Made by a program: the position numbers and the translations under genes. Source: Streptomyces sp. CG1 (GTDB taxonomy: Bacteria; Actinomycetota; Actinomycetes; Streptomycetales; Streptomycetaceae). Taken from it: a stretch of 64,000 nucleotides of DNA. This document shows, in pieces, positions 9,460 through 18,891 of this stretch; positions within the stretch are counted from its first letter, which is position 1; every line of letters begins with the position of its first letter. The notes below the pieces were generated by a model. It was not told the origin of the DNA. It was given only the letters and a program-made list of their open reading frames with translations, and did not search any database. Location: assembly GCF_041080625.1 (NCBI RefSeq), contig NZ_CP163518.1, positions 496,001 through 560,000 on the forward strand. Reading direction: 5' to 3'.

Positions 9460-12400
9460 TCACGCACCTTCCTGCGTGCCGGGACGGCGCCGGCCGCGCC
9501 GGTTCTGTCGGCCGGACCGCTGCGGACGCCTGGGCTCGGTGATGCCGTCGGTGGACTCGCCGGACCGACGCGCCGAGTCGAGTGCCTTCGCCAGCGCGGC
9601 GACGGTCGGGTGCTCGAACAGGGCGGTGATGGGCAGCTCCCGCCCGAAGGCGGCGACGACCCTGCTGTGCAGCTTGGCCAGCGCCAGCGAGTTGCCGCCG
9701 AGGTCGAAGAAGTTGTCGTGGACCGAGACCGCGGGTAGCCCCAGGACCTCCGACCAGAGCGCGGCCACACGCCGTTCGGTGTCGTTGCCCGGTGCGACGT
9801 GGCCGGCCGCCCCGACCAGGTCGGTGCGCTCGGGCCTGGGCAGCGCGGCGTGGTCGACCTTGCCGCTGGTGGTCAGCGGCAGGGCGGGCAGCACGACGAC
9901 GGCCTCCGGCACCATGAAGGCGGGCAGCTCCGCCCGCGCGCGGCGCAGCAGTTCGGCGCTGTCGGGGCGGTGCGCACCCTGCGGGGTCACATAGGCGACG
10001 AGGGCCGGGGTGCGCTGCGGGTCGCCGGTCACGGCGGCCTGGGCCACTTCGGGCTGGCGCAGCAGGAAGTGCTCGATCTCGCCCGGCTCGATGCGGTAAC
10101 CGCGGAGCTTGAGCTGCCGGTCCGCCCGGCCCAGGTACTCCACGGTGCCGTCGCTCAGGCGGCGGCCGAGGTCTCCGGTGCGGTAGACCCGCAGCGGCGC
10201 GCCGTCCAGTTCGATCGTGCGGAAGCGGTCCGCCGTCAGTTCCGGACGCCGCAGGTACCCGACGGCGAGGCTGTGACCGGCCAGGTGGATCTCGCCGGTG
10301 GTGCCGAGCGGGCAGCGTCGGCCGGCCGGGTCGAGAACGAGCATCCGCACGCCGGCGATGGGCCGGCCGATGCAGTTCAGCGGCGCGGTGCCGGAGCCGT
10401 CGACGATGTGCTCCGCGGCGGCGACGGTGTTCTCGGTGGGGCCGTAGGAGTTGAGCAGCCGGTACGGCAGCCCGGCCGGCGGACGCTGGGAGAGCGCCGC
10501 GCCACCGATGCCCAGCCAGCGCAGCCCGCGCGGAAGGGCGGTGCCGGTGCTCCACATGGCCTCGGCCAGCGCGGTGGCGCAGAACGCCACGGTCGCGCCC
10601 TTGCGGTCCAGCCACTCACCGAGCGTGGACGCGACGACGGGTTCCTCGTGCGGGACCAGGCAGGCGCCATGGGCGAGGGCCTGCCACACCTCCATCTGCG
10701 AGGAGTCGAAGCTGACGCTCAGCAGGTGTGTGCAGCGGTCCTCGGGGCCGATGTCCTGGGTGCTGCCCACCGACCGAACGAGGTTGGCCAGACCGCCGTG
10801 GCGGACGACGACGCCCTTGGGGGTTCCGGTGGTGCCGGAGGTGTAGATGACGTAGGCCGTGGCCTGCGGAGACCACTCGGGCAGGGCCTCGGCAGCATCA
10901 CCGTCCTCGTCCGGCGTCACGTCCGTGACGTCGACGACCGTGGCGCGGCCGGTCGACGGGAGCGTGATTCCACCGCGGGTCAGCAGGACGTCGGCCCGGA
11001 CGTCGTCGAGGACGAACTCCTGCCGGGCGCCCGGCCAGGAGGGGTCGAGCGGACAGAACGCCGCCCCGGCGAACCAGGCGGCCAGCATGCCGACGACGAA
11101 GTCTTCGCCGCGCTCCAGGAGCAGCGCGACCGTGGGCCCGTCGGCCGGAAGGTGCGGGCGCACCGTCCTGGCCAGCGAGCGGGCGCGGGAGACCAGCCCG
11201 CCGTAGCCGAGCGTGCCCCGGCTGCTGTCGATCGCCGTCGCGTCGGGACGGACGCGCGCCTGCTCCAGTACCAGTTCCGGGACGGTCGTCACGGGACCGG
11301 GCAGCGGGCCCTGCTCCCACTCGCGCATCCGGTCGAGTTGCTCGTGCGGGATCAACTCCAGCCCGGAGACCGGGGCGTCCAGGTTCTCCGGCAGTTGTGC
11401 GAGCAGCGTGGCCAGTGTGTCGGCCATCTGTGCCACGTCATCGCGCCGGACCAGGCCGCCGTGGTAGGCCATCCGGCCGCGCAGTTCACCGCCGTCGAGG
11501 ACGAGCGCGACGGTCAGCCCGAGCTTTCCGGTGTACGCCGCGTCTCCGCCGTCGAGTTCGACCGCGCGCAGGGTGCGTCCGCCGAGCGTCGGCGGGCGCA
11601 CGGCGGCCGTGCTGAACGCCAGTGAGACGTCGCAGTAGGGGGTGCGGCCCGGCTTGCGCGGCGGGTTGATCCGGTCGACGACGTCCTCGAAGGCCACCTC
11701 GCGGTGGGCGAAGGCGTCCAGCGTCGTGTCCCGCATCGCTTCCAGCGCCTCGCGAACGGTCGCGTCGTGCCGCAGCCGGGCGCGCAGCGCCACGGTGTTC
11801 AGGCACGGCCCGAAGACGTCCGCGAGGCCGCCCGGACCGCGGTTGGTGATCGGGCTGCTGATCACCACGTCGTCCGTAGCGGTGCGGTGGTGCAGCAGGA
11901 GGGCCAGTGCCGTCGCCGCCGCCATGAACGGGGAGACACCGTGCCGCTCGTGGAGGGCGCGCAGCCGCTCGCCCACACCCGCGGGCACCGGTATCTCCAC
12001 CACTCCGTGCGGTGCCGGTTCCTCGGGAGCGGGCAGCTCGACGTACGCGGGTGCCCCGCTGAGGTGTTCACGCCAGTACGCGAGATCCGCATCGTGCCGG
12101 GCTCCGGCGCGGGCCGTCTCCTCGGCGTGGACGAAGTCCCGGTACTGGGCGGGCCGTCGGCCGTCGGCGAGTTCCACGAGGAACGCGGCGACGGAGTCCG
12201 CGAGGCGGGCCGCGTCGGCTGCGGACACGCGGTCGCCCCGGTGGGAGAGCACGGCGTCCAGTTCGCCGTCCTGCTCGGCCACGGTCAGCGTGATGCCGAA
12301 CTTGGCCTCGTGGGACCACAGCGACTCGGCGAAGACCGGGCGCAGTACGGCATCGCCCAGCACGGCGCGCCGGTCGCCGCGCAGGTTCATGTTGAGCACG

Positions 12401-15400
12401 ACGTCGCCGTACGGCGGCCGGTCCGCGCCCTGTTCGGGGCGCAGCCTGGCCAGCACTTCGTCGAAGGGCGTGCGGGCGTGCTCGAAGGCGTCCAGCACCT
12501 CCGTGCGCATCGCGCGCAGCGTCTCGCGGGCGGGGGTGTCGCCAGCTGTCGAGGAGCGCAGGACGACGAGGTTGAGGCACGGGCCGAGCAGGTCGGCGGA
12601 GTCGCGGTCACGGGTGCTCGCGGGCACGCCGAAGGTCACCCGCGGCAGGCCGCTCCACCGGTGCAGGCCCGTGGCGAGCGCCGCCGCCATGAGCATGAAC
12701 CAGGTCGCGCCGTGCTCGTCCATGACCGGCCGCAGCCGGCCCAGCAGCCCCTCGGGCAGCGCGAGACGGACCGCTCCGTCGGCCTCTGTCCGCGCCGGCG
12801 CGGGCAGGTCCAACCGGGCCGGCCAGCCGGTCAGCCGGTCCGCCCAGAAGTCCAGGCCGGCGGAGCGGTGCGGGTCTCCCGAGCGCTCCGCGGCAGCCGC
12901 GTGCTCCCGGTACTGGAGTGCGGGCGGCTCGGACGGCAGCCCCGCGCGGCTGTCGCGGTAGCAGCGTTCGAGCTCGCGGAGCAGGACGGGTACGGACTCG
13001 CCGTCCACGACGAGGTGGTGCAGGCAGAGCATGAACGCCTGGCCGCGCGGTCCGCAGTCGGCGACGGCCGCGCGCAGCAACCGGCCGGAGGCCAGGTCGA
13101 AGGGGCGGCCGGCCGCGCCGTCGAGCCAGCGCGTGGCCGTCTCTTCGGGACCCTCGGCGCCGGTGGGCTCGCACATCTCGATCCGAGGCAGCCAGGGCGC
13201 CTGGACAACCTGCCGCACCGTGCCGCCCTGCGCGCGGAACGCGGTCCGCAGGATCTCGTGCCCTGCGACGAGGCGGGCGAGCGCGTCCTCCAGGACGGCC
13301 GTGTCCAACCGGCCTTCGACGGTCCAGCCGAGGAAGACGTTGGCGGGCGAGCCCTGGCCGGTCTGTTCCGCCAGCCACATGCGCCGCTGGAAGGCACTCG
13401 CGGGCGACGCGGGCTCCGCGCTAGGTGCCGCCGCGCGGTCGCCGGAGCCGGGTGTCACCGAGGTCGTAGCGACCGGTGCCACGGGCGTGGGCGGGGCAAC
13501 GTCGGCCGACGGCCGGCCCGGGGCCCGGTCGATCAGGTCCGCCAGGTCTCCCAGGCGGGGCGTCTCGAACAGCGTCTTGATCGGCAGGTCCGCGCCGAAC
13601 CGCTCGGCGATCTCACCGATGAGACGCACCGCGAGCATGGAGTGCCCGCCCAGCCCGAAGAACGAGTCGTCCTCGCTCACCGTCGGCACATCGAGCAGCT
13701 CACGCCACACGGCCGCCAGCTCGGCCGGGGTACCGGCGCGGGGCTCACGCCGGGTGGGAGCGGCGAGCGCTGCGGTCTGCGCCCGCAGCGACGCCACGTC
13801 GACCTTGCCGTTGACGGTCAGCGGGATGCTCGCCACCACATGGAACAGCGAGGGCAGCATGTACGAGGGCAGCCGGCGTGCCAGATGACCGCGCAACTCC
13901 CCCGCGTTCAGGTCCTGTTCGCTCTGCACCACGGCGATCAGCCGGTCGTCCTCCGCGAACACGACGGCGTCGGTGACGTCCGGATGCTCGCACAGGCATG
14001 TCTGTACCTCGCCCGGCTCGATACGGTAACCCCTCAGCTGGACCTGGGAGTCGGCGCGTCCGATGAACCGCAGGCTGCCGTCGGGCAGATGGGCGGCGAG
14101 GTCGCCGCTGCGGAACAGGGTGCCGTCCCCGAACGGCGAGGGTACGAAACGCTGGGCGGTCAGTTCGGGTCGGCCCAGATAGCCGCCCGCGACACCTTCG
14201 CCGCCGACGTAGATCTCACCGACCGTGCCGACGGGCAGCAGTCGGCCGCCGGTGTGCCGGTCCAGGAGATACAGCCGCGTGGTCGGGATCGGCGTGCCCA
14301 CGACGCTCGTGTCCGTCTCCATGTCACCACGGGAGACGGTACGGACGCTCGCGTGCACGGTGGTCTCCGTGATGCCGTACATGTTGACCAGCCGCACCTG
14401 CGGGAACCGTTCGGACCACTCGGTCAGCATCGCCGGTCGCAGCGCCTCACCGCCGAAGATCACATAGCGGAGCGCGGCGAGTCCACCCGGTGCCGAGGGC
14501 CGCAGGCCGAGCAGCCTGCGGAACGCGCTCGGCGTCTGGTTCAGCACGGTGACGCGCTCGCGCTGGAGCAGGTCGAAGAAGAGCCCGGGGTCCCGGGTCT
14601 CGTCCTCGGAGACGAGCACGACCCGGCCGCCGTGCACCAGGCCGCCGAACAGCTCCCACACCGAGAAGTCGAAGGCGTAGGAGTGGAACATCGTCCACAC
14701 GTCCTGCGGTCCGAAGTTGAACGGAAGCCGGTCGTTGACGAGCAGGCGCACCAGATTACGGTGGGTGAGGACGACCCCCTTGGGCCGGCCGGTGGTGCCC
14801 GAGGTGTAGATGCAGTAGGCGGGCGAGTCCAGGGGAACCGACGGCAGCGGTGTGGCGTCGCCCCGGTTCGCCGCATCGAGCAGTTCGTCCAGGGCGAGCA
14901 CCCGCCCGTCGAAGCCGTGTCCCTCCGCCGTGAGCGACGGGGCGAGTGCGAGCCGCACTCCCGAGTCCGAGAGGATGAACTCCCGGCGCTCGTCCGGGAT
15001 GGCGGGGTCGATGGGCAGGTAGGCGGCCCCGGCCAGCAAGGTTCCCAGAACCGCCCGGACCTGGTCGGCGCCCCTCGGGAACAGCAGGGCGACCAGCTCT
15101 CCCTGCCGTACGCCCGCGGCGAGCAGGCCGCGTGCGACCGCCTGCGCGTCGGCCAGCAGGGTGCCGTAGGAGACCGAGTGCGCGCCGTCGGTCAGTGCCA
15201 CGTCCGCGGGCCGGGCCTCGGCGCGGCGCCGGATGAGGTCGTGGGCAGGCGTCTCCTCGTAGCCGGCCTCGGTGGCGTTCCACACCCGCAGCTGGGTGTG
15301 GCGCTCCGACTCGGACAGGAGGTCGATCTCGGCCACACCGGTTTCGGGCCGCTCGGTCAGCAGGCGCAGTGCCGTGACGTAGTGAGCGGCCATCGCGGTG

Positions 15401-18400
15401 ATCTGGTCGTGGTCGAAGTACCGGCCGTTGTAGACGAGATGGGCGCGGTGACCGTCGTCACCGTCCGGCCGCAGACACAGGTGCAGGTCGTACTTGCCGC
15501 GTCCCCCGGCGGCATCCACCAGGCGTGCCGCGGTGCCCTCCGGCGCGCGCAGCGGCGCCGCGGCGGGAAGGTAGCTGTACAGGACGTCGAAGAGTGCCGT
15601 ACGGCTCATGTCCTTGGACGGGTCGACCAGCCGGACCAGTTCGTCGAACGGAGCCCGGTCATGGGCACGGGCGTGGGCTGTCTCGGCCGCGGTGCGTTCG
15701 ACGAGTCCGGCGAACGAGAGGTCCGTGTCCGGGCGCAGGCGCACCGGCAGGAGGTTGCTCAGCGGCCCGACCACATGCCGGTCCTGTTCCCGACGCCCGG
15801 CGTGGGACAGGCCGAGCACCATGTCCTCCTGGCCGGAATACCACTGGAGCAGGGCCGCGAACCCGGCGAGGGCGACGTCCGCCACCTGCGCCCCGAGCCG
15901 CTCGGCGGCCCGGCCCAGCGCGACGTCGGCGGGCACGGTGAACGCCACCGACCGCTCCTCGTAGACGTGTACGGCGTCACGGGTACGGCGCTCCGGCAAG
16001 CGCAGCGGGTCGGCAGGCGGCTGGAGTACGGCGGCCCGGGCGGCGAGATGAGCCCGGCGGGTGTCCTCGTCGTCGGCGTCGCGCCACGCCTGGTAGCCGG
16101 TCGGCCGCGGGGCTTGCGCGTCCGGCCCGGCCAGGATCTGTCCGGCCACCGTCTCCAGGGACACCCGGTCGATCACGGCCTGGTGCCCGCACAGGACGAT
16201 CCAGCCTCCGGAGGAGCCCTCGTCGGGCCGGACGGCGATCCGCAGGAGCGGACCCACGGACAGGTCGAAGGGCGTGCGTGCCCAGTCCATCAGCGCGCCC
16301 GGGACATCCGGGATGTCCGGACCGCCGCCGTCACCCGGCGTGGCCGGCAGCCACTCGGGCACGACGGACGCGTCGGGCCGCACCCGCTGCACGACTCGGC
16401 CGTCCAGCTCGACCAGTTCGGTACGCAGTGCCTCATGGGCGCGTACGACGACGGCGACACGGTCCGCCAGGACGGCGCGGTCCGGCAGCGTGTCCAGCCG
16501 CAGGAAGACCGGGAGGTTGTGATACGTGGGCGCGCCCGGGTAGAGGTGGCCGTTCTCGAAGCGGTCCACGAACCACATGCGTTCCTGGTGCGCGGACGCC
16601 GGGTGTACGTCCCCGGCGGCCGCGGCCGGAGTGTCCCGGTCGGTGCGCGCCGTCGCGGGGTCGCTCGCCTCGGTGTAATGGGCGTCCAGCTCCCTGAGCA
16701 GGATGTCCTCGCACTCGCCGTCCCACAGCAGGTGGTGCAGGCACAGGAAGAGCACTTGGCCGGCCGATCCGAGTTCGATCAGCGCGGCGGTCAGCAGCCG
16801 TCCCGAGGCCAGGTCGAAGGGCTCGTGGGCCGCGGTGCGGATCCAGTCCTGCAGTGCGGCCTCCGGATCAGACCGGTCCCCGAGGTCGATCCGCTCGACG
16901 CGGGGAACCCACGGAGCGCGCACGGTCTGCATGAGATCGCCGTCGGCCTCGTGGAAAGCGGTGCGCAGGATCTCGTGCCGGGCGATCGTCGCGGCCAGAG
17001 CCCGGCTGACGCCGTCGGCGTCCAGCGGGTGTTCGACACGCCAGGCCAGCGGCACGTTGTACGCGGCCGGGTCGCCGCCCACGCGCTGGGCAAGCCAGAT
17101 ACGGCGCTGGAAGCTGGAGGCCGGGAAGACGTCCCCGACGCCCTGGACCTGGTCTCCGGCGGCCGGCGCCGCTGTGACGGCCGGGGCGGGCTGGGCCGAC
17201 GGGACGTCGGAAGAACGGCCGGCGTCGGCGGGAGGCGTCAGCGTCTCGTGGAGCGATCGACCGGCGGCGGGAGCCGGTGAGGGCAGCGCGTGAGCGGCGA
17301 ACTCCGCCAGCCGTGGGTGATCGAAGAGCAGGCGGATGGTCGCGGTGGACGCCGGGAACCGCTCGCGCACCGCGCCGACGAGCATCTCGGCGAGCAGGGA
17401 GTGGCCGCCCAGCTCGAAGAACGAGTCACCGGGCGCGACGGGACCGGCGCCGAGCACGGACTGCCAGACCTCGGCCATTTCCGTCAGGCGGGGGTCGTCC
17501 TCGACGCCGTTCGCAGCCGCCGGGTGTTCACCGTCGCCGTCGTCATGCGCGGTGCCGTCGTGCGCGGTGCCGCCGGCGCGGGCTCGCACCGCGGCCGCCA
17601 CATCGCCGATGCCCGCCCGCGGGTCCTCCGCTATCTCGCGCAGCACCGCCAGATAGTCGTCGGCCATGACACGGACCACCGAGGCGCCCAGCGAGCCCGC
17701 CGGGTCCTTCCACAGCAGGTGGGTGCCGCAGCTGTCCTCCCGGACCATGAGCGCGAGGCGGAAGCCTGCGGTGCTCTCCATGCCCAGCAGGCTCAACCGC
17801 GCCTCGGCGCCGTCGTGACGCAGCCGCACGTCGTGGACGTCGACGCCGTCGCGCAGTCCGGCGTGCCAGTACTGGAACACCGTCTGATGGGTGCGCCGTT
17901 GGGCATCGGGACCGGTGAGTCCCGCGGACCGCATGATGGCGGGCAGCGGCAGATCGCCGTGCGCCAGGGTCTCCTTGACCCGCGCGCGGACTCGGCCGAG
18001 CAGGTCGGTGTAGGTGTCGTTGCCGTGCACCGGGACGCGCACGGGCAGCGCGTTGACGAAGTAGCCCACCCGCCCGGTCAGTTCGGGCAGGCAGCGGCCG
18101 TGGTACGGCAGGAACGAGAGGACGTCCGACGCGCCGCTGTGCCGCCTCAACAGCGCGAAGTAGGCGCCCATGAGCACGGTGGCGAAGGACATGCCTTCCT
18201 CGGTGGCACGGGCGCGCAGGCCGGCGGCCAGGTCCGCCGGCAGCTTCTCGCTGATGACGGTGTACTGCGGCTCCTCCGAGCCGGCAGGCAGCGCGAAGTC
18301 GCCGCCGCCGTCGCCGAGGTCTGCCTTCCAGTAGAGGCGGTGGGCCTCGCCGGACGGGCCGTCGGCCAGTTCGCGCGAGTGCGCGGCGAACGCGGCGAGC

Positions 18401-18891
18401 GCCGGGGCGTGGTCCTCGCGGGGCAGCCGGTCACCTTGGTAGGCGGTGCGCAGGGCGTCCAGGAGCAGCAGGATGGATGCGCCGTCGTACACCAGGTGGT
18501 GCACGGCGATCAGCAGGACCGTGTAGTCCGGGCCGTCGATGAGATCGACGCGTGCGAGCGGGCCGGTCCGCAGGTCGAACGGGGTCTGCCAGGTCTGACG
18601 GATCGCGGTGTCCTGCTCCAGCTCGGTGCGGCTGCGCCGGACGGGGATCTCGGGCGCGTCCGACCAGTCGAGGACGGATCCCTCCTGCCCGGTGCGCACC
18701 CGGGCCCGCAACTGCGGGAAGGCCTCGCCGACCTCGGCCACCGCCAGGCGCAGCCGTTCGAGGTCCAGGGTGCCGCGCACCCGGAAGGGGGTGGGGATGA
18801 TGTGGCTCCACTGCCCGGGGTCCAGCTTCCAGGCGACCCACATCGCCTCCTGGCCGACGGACAGCGGGACGCACTGCGTGGGAGTGTTCAT
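9460..18891 (-). CDS. Nonribosomal peptide synthetase with extra half-condensation domains
   Basis: A 3143-aa NRPS. Domain order: C (1-440, HHLVYDG near 131); PCP (Ser near 496, GGHSLL); an isolated C-domain N-lobe (about 590-745, HHLLWDG near 718); a full C whose active site is degenerate (GHQAVIDR near 902); A (about 1215-1700); PCP (GGHSML near 1750); a full C (about 1824-2250, HHLVVDG near 1958); an isolated C-domain C-lobe (about 2250-2517); A (about 2537-3017); PCP (GGNSLA near 3066). The first A has specificity residues D-F-W-N-I-G-M-V-H-K, the textbook threonine code. The second reads D-S-M-F-G-G-S-V-A-K, which I do not recognise. The first PCP has no A domain and must be loaded in trans or by the N-terminal C. 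No E or TE domain is present. Both ends are coupled: the start overlaps the dehydrogenase stop (ATGA), and the stop sits next to the MFS start. Confidence 0.93.
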   Translation of the reverse strand: MNTPTQCVPLSVGQEAMWVAWKLDPGQWSHIIPTPFRVRGTLDLERLRLAVAEVGEAFPQLRARVRTGQEGSVLDWSDAPEIPVRRSRTELEQDTAIRQTWQTPFDLRTGPLARVDLIDGPDYTVLLIAVHHLVYDGASILLLLDALRTAYQGDRLPREDHAPALAAFAAHSRELADGPSGEAHRLYWKADLGDGGGDFALPAGSEEPQYTVISEKLPADLAAGLRARATEEGMSFATVLMGAYFALLRRHSGASDVLSFLPYHGRCLPELTGRVGYFVNALPVRVPVHGNDTYTDLLGRVRARVKETLAHGDLPLPAIMRSAGLTGPDAQRRTHQTVFQYWHAGLRDGVDVHDVRLRHDGAEARLSLLGMESTAGFRLALMVREDSCGTHLLWKDPAGSLGASVVRVMADDYLAVLREIAEDPRAGIGDVAAAVRARAGGTAHDGTAHDDGDGEHPAAANGVEDDPRLTEMAEVWQSVLGAGPVAPGDSFFELGGHSLLAEMLVGAVRERFPASTATIRLLFDHPRLAEFAAHALPSPAPAAGRSLHETLTPPADAGRSSDVPSAQPAPAVTAAPAAGDQVQGVGDVFPASSFQRRIWLAQRVGGDPAAYNVPLAWRVEHPLDADGVSRALAATIARHEILRTAFHEADGDLMQTVRAPWVPRVERIDLGDRSDPEAALQDWIRTAAHEPFDLASGRLLTAALIELGSAGQVLFLCLHHLLWDGECEDILLRELDAHYTEASDPATARTDRDTPAAAAGDVHPASAHQERMWFVDRFENGHLYPGAPTYHNLPVFLRLDTLPDRAVLADRVAVVVRAHEALRTELVELDGRVVQRVRPDASVVPEWLPATPGDGGGPDIPDVPGALMDWARTPFDLSVGPLLRIAVRPDEGSSGGWIVLCGHQAVIDRVSLETVAGQILAGPDAQAPRPTGYQAWRDADDEDTRRAHLAARAAVLQPPADPLRLPERRTRDAVHVYEERSVAFTVPADVALGRAAERLGAQVADVALAGFAALLQWYSGQEDMVLGLSHAGRREQDRHVVGPLSNLLPVRLRPDTDLSFAGLVERTAAETAHARAHDRAPFDELVRLVDPSKDMSRTALFDVLYSYLPAAAPLRAPEGTAARLVDAAGGRGKYDLHLCLRPDGDDGHRAHLVYNGRYFDHDQITAMAAHYVTALRLLTERPETGVAEIDLLSESERHTQLRVWNATEAGYEETPAHDLIRRRAEARPADVALTDGAHSVSYGTLLADAQAVARGLLAAGVRQGELVALLFPRGADQVRAVLGTLLAGAAYLPIDPAIPDERREFILSDSGVRLALAPSLTAEGHGFDGRVLALDELLDAANRGDATPLPSVPLDSPAYCIYTSGTTGRPKGVVLTHRNLVRLLVNDRLPFNFGPQDVWTMFHSYAFDFSVWELFGGLVHGGRVVLVSEDETRDPGLFFDLLQRERVTVLNQTPSAFRRLLGLRPSAPGGLAALRYVIFGGEALRPAMLTEWSERFPQVRLVNMYGITETTVHASVRTVSRGDMETDTSVVGTPIPTTRLYLLDRHTGGRLLPVGTVGEIYVGGEGVAGGYLGRPELTAQRFVPSPFGDGTLFRSGDLAAHLPDGSLRFIGRADSQVQLRGYRIEPGEVQTCLCEHPDVTDAVVFAEDDRLIAVVQSEQDLNAGELRGHLARRLPSYMLPSLFHVVASIPLTVNGKVDVASLRAQTAALAAPTRREPRAGTPAELAAVWRELLDVPTVSEDDSFFGLGGHSMLAVRLIGEIAERFGADLPIKTLFETPRLGDLADLIDRAPGRPSADVAPPTPVAPVATTSVTPGSGDRAAAPSAEPASPASAFQRRMWLAEQTGQGSPANVFLGWTVEGRLDTAVLEDALARLVAGHEILRTAFRAQGGTVRQVVQAPWLPRIEMCEPTGAEGPEETATRWLDGAAGRPFDLASGRLLRAAVADCGPRGQAFMLCLHHLVVDGESVPVLLRELERCYRDSRAGLPSEPPALQYREHAAAAERSGDPHRSAGLDFWADRLTGWPARLDLPAPARTEADGAVRLALPEGLLGRLRPVMDEHGATWFMLMAAALATGLHRWSGLPRVTFGVPASTRDRDSADLLGPCLNLVVLRSSTAGDTPARETLRAMRTEVLDAFEHARTPFDEVLARLRPEQGADRPPYGDVVLNMNLRGDRRAVLGDAVLRPVFAESLWSHEAKFGITLTVAEQDGELDAVLSHRGDRVSAADAARLADSVAAFLVELADGRRPAQYRDFVHAEETARAGARHDADLAYWREHLSGAPAYVELPAPEEPAPHGVVEIPVPAGVGERLRALHERHGVSPFMAAATALALLLHHRTATDDVVISSPITNRGPGGLADVFGPCLNTVALRARLRHDATVREALEAMRDTTLDAFAHREVAFEDVVDRINPPRKPGRTPYCDVSLAFSTAAVRPPTLGGRTLRAVELDGGDAAYTGKLGLTVALVLDGGELRGRMAYHGGLVRRDDVAQMADTLATLLAQLPENLDAPVSGLELIPHEQLDRMREWEQGPLPGPVTTVPELVLEQARVRPDATAIDSSRGTLGYGGLVSRARSLARTVRPHLPADGPTVALLLERGEDFVVGMLAAWFAGAAFCPLDPSWPGARQEFVLDDVRADVLLTRGGITLPSTGRATVVDVTDVTPDEDGDAAEALPEWSPQATAYVIYTSGTTGTPKGVVVRHGGLANLVRSVGSTQDIGPEDRCTHLLSVSFDSSQMEVWQALAHGACLVPHEEPVVASTLGEWLDRKGATVAFCATALAEAMWSTGTALPRGLRWLGIGGAALSQRPPAGLPYRLLNSYGPTENTVAAAEHIVDGSGTAPLNCIGRPIAGVRMLVLDPAGRRCPLGTTGEIHLAGHSLAVGYLRRPELTADRFRTIELDGAPLRVYRTGDLGRRLSDGTVEYLGRADRQLKLRGYRIEPGEIEHFLLRQPEVAQAAVTGDPQRTPALVAYVTPQGAHRPDSAELLRRARAELPAFMVPEAVVVLPALPLTTSGKVDHAALPRPERTDLVGAAGHVAPGNDTERRVAALWSEVLGLPAVSVHDNFFDLGGNSLALAKLHSRVVAAFGRELPITALFEHPTVAALAKALDSARRSGESTDGITEPRRPQRSGRQNRRGRRRPGTQEGA
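11335..12150 (-). other. Extra condensation-domain C-lobe within the NRPS
   Basis: Encodes a C-domain C-terminal half starting at YRDFVHAEE and DLAYWREHLSG, the usual inter-lobe region. It continues through SPITNRGPGGLADVFGPCLN and AFEDVVDRINPPR to the C-A linker, with no N-lobe of its own. It directly follows a complete C domain that already has both lobes. Confidence 0.75.
16660..17127 (-). other. Extra condensation-domain N-lobe within the NRPS
   Basis: Encodes about 155 residues from PASSFQRRIWLAQ to LRELDAHYTEASD, with an intact HHLLWDG. It stops at the lobe boundary, and the next residues after a short linker begin another complete C domain (PASAHQERMWF). It is therefore a free N-lobe, not a sequencing artefact of one C domain. 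Confidence 0.75.

Noticed and set aside
9458..9463. GTG 9463 as start of the MFS exporter
   Set aside because: The GGAAGG site would be only 3 nt away. ATG 9457 has proper spacing, although the GTG would mimic the 4-bp overlaps of the operon.
9799..17280. Long plus-strand open frames (up to about 1,850 codons) opposite the first NRPS, and similar ones at 33266-41647
   Set aside because: These are antisense shadows caused by high GC. They are rich in Arg, Gly, Gln and Val with no domains, and each lies over a complete NRPS domain string.
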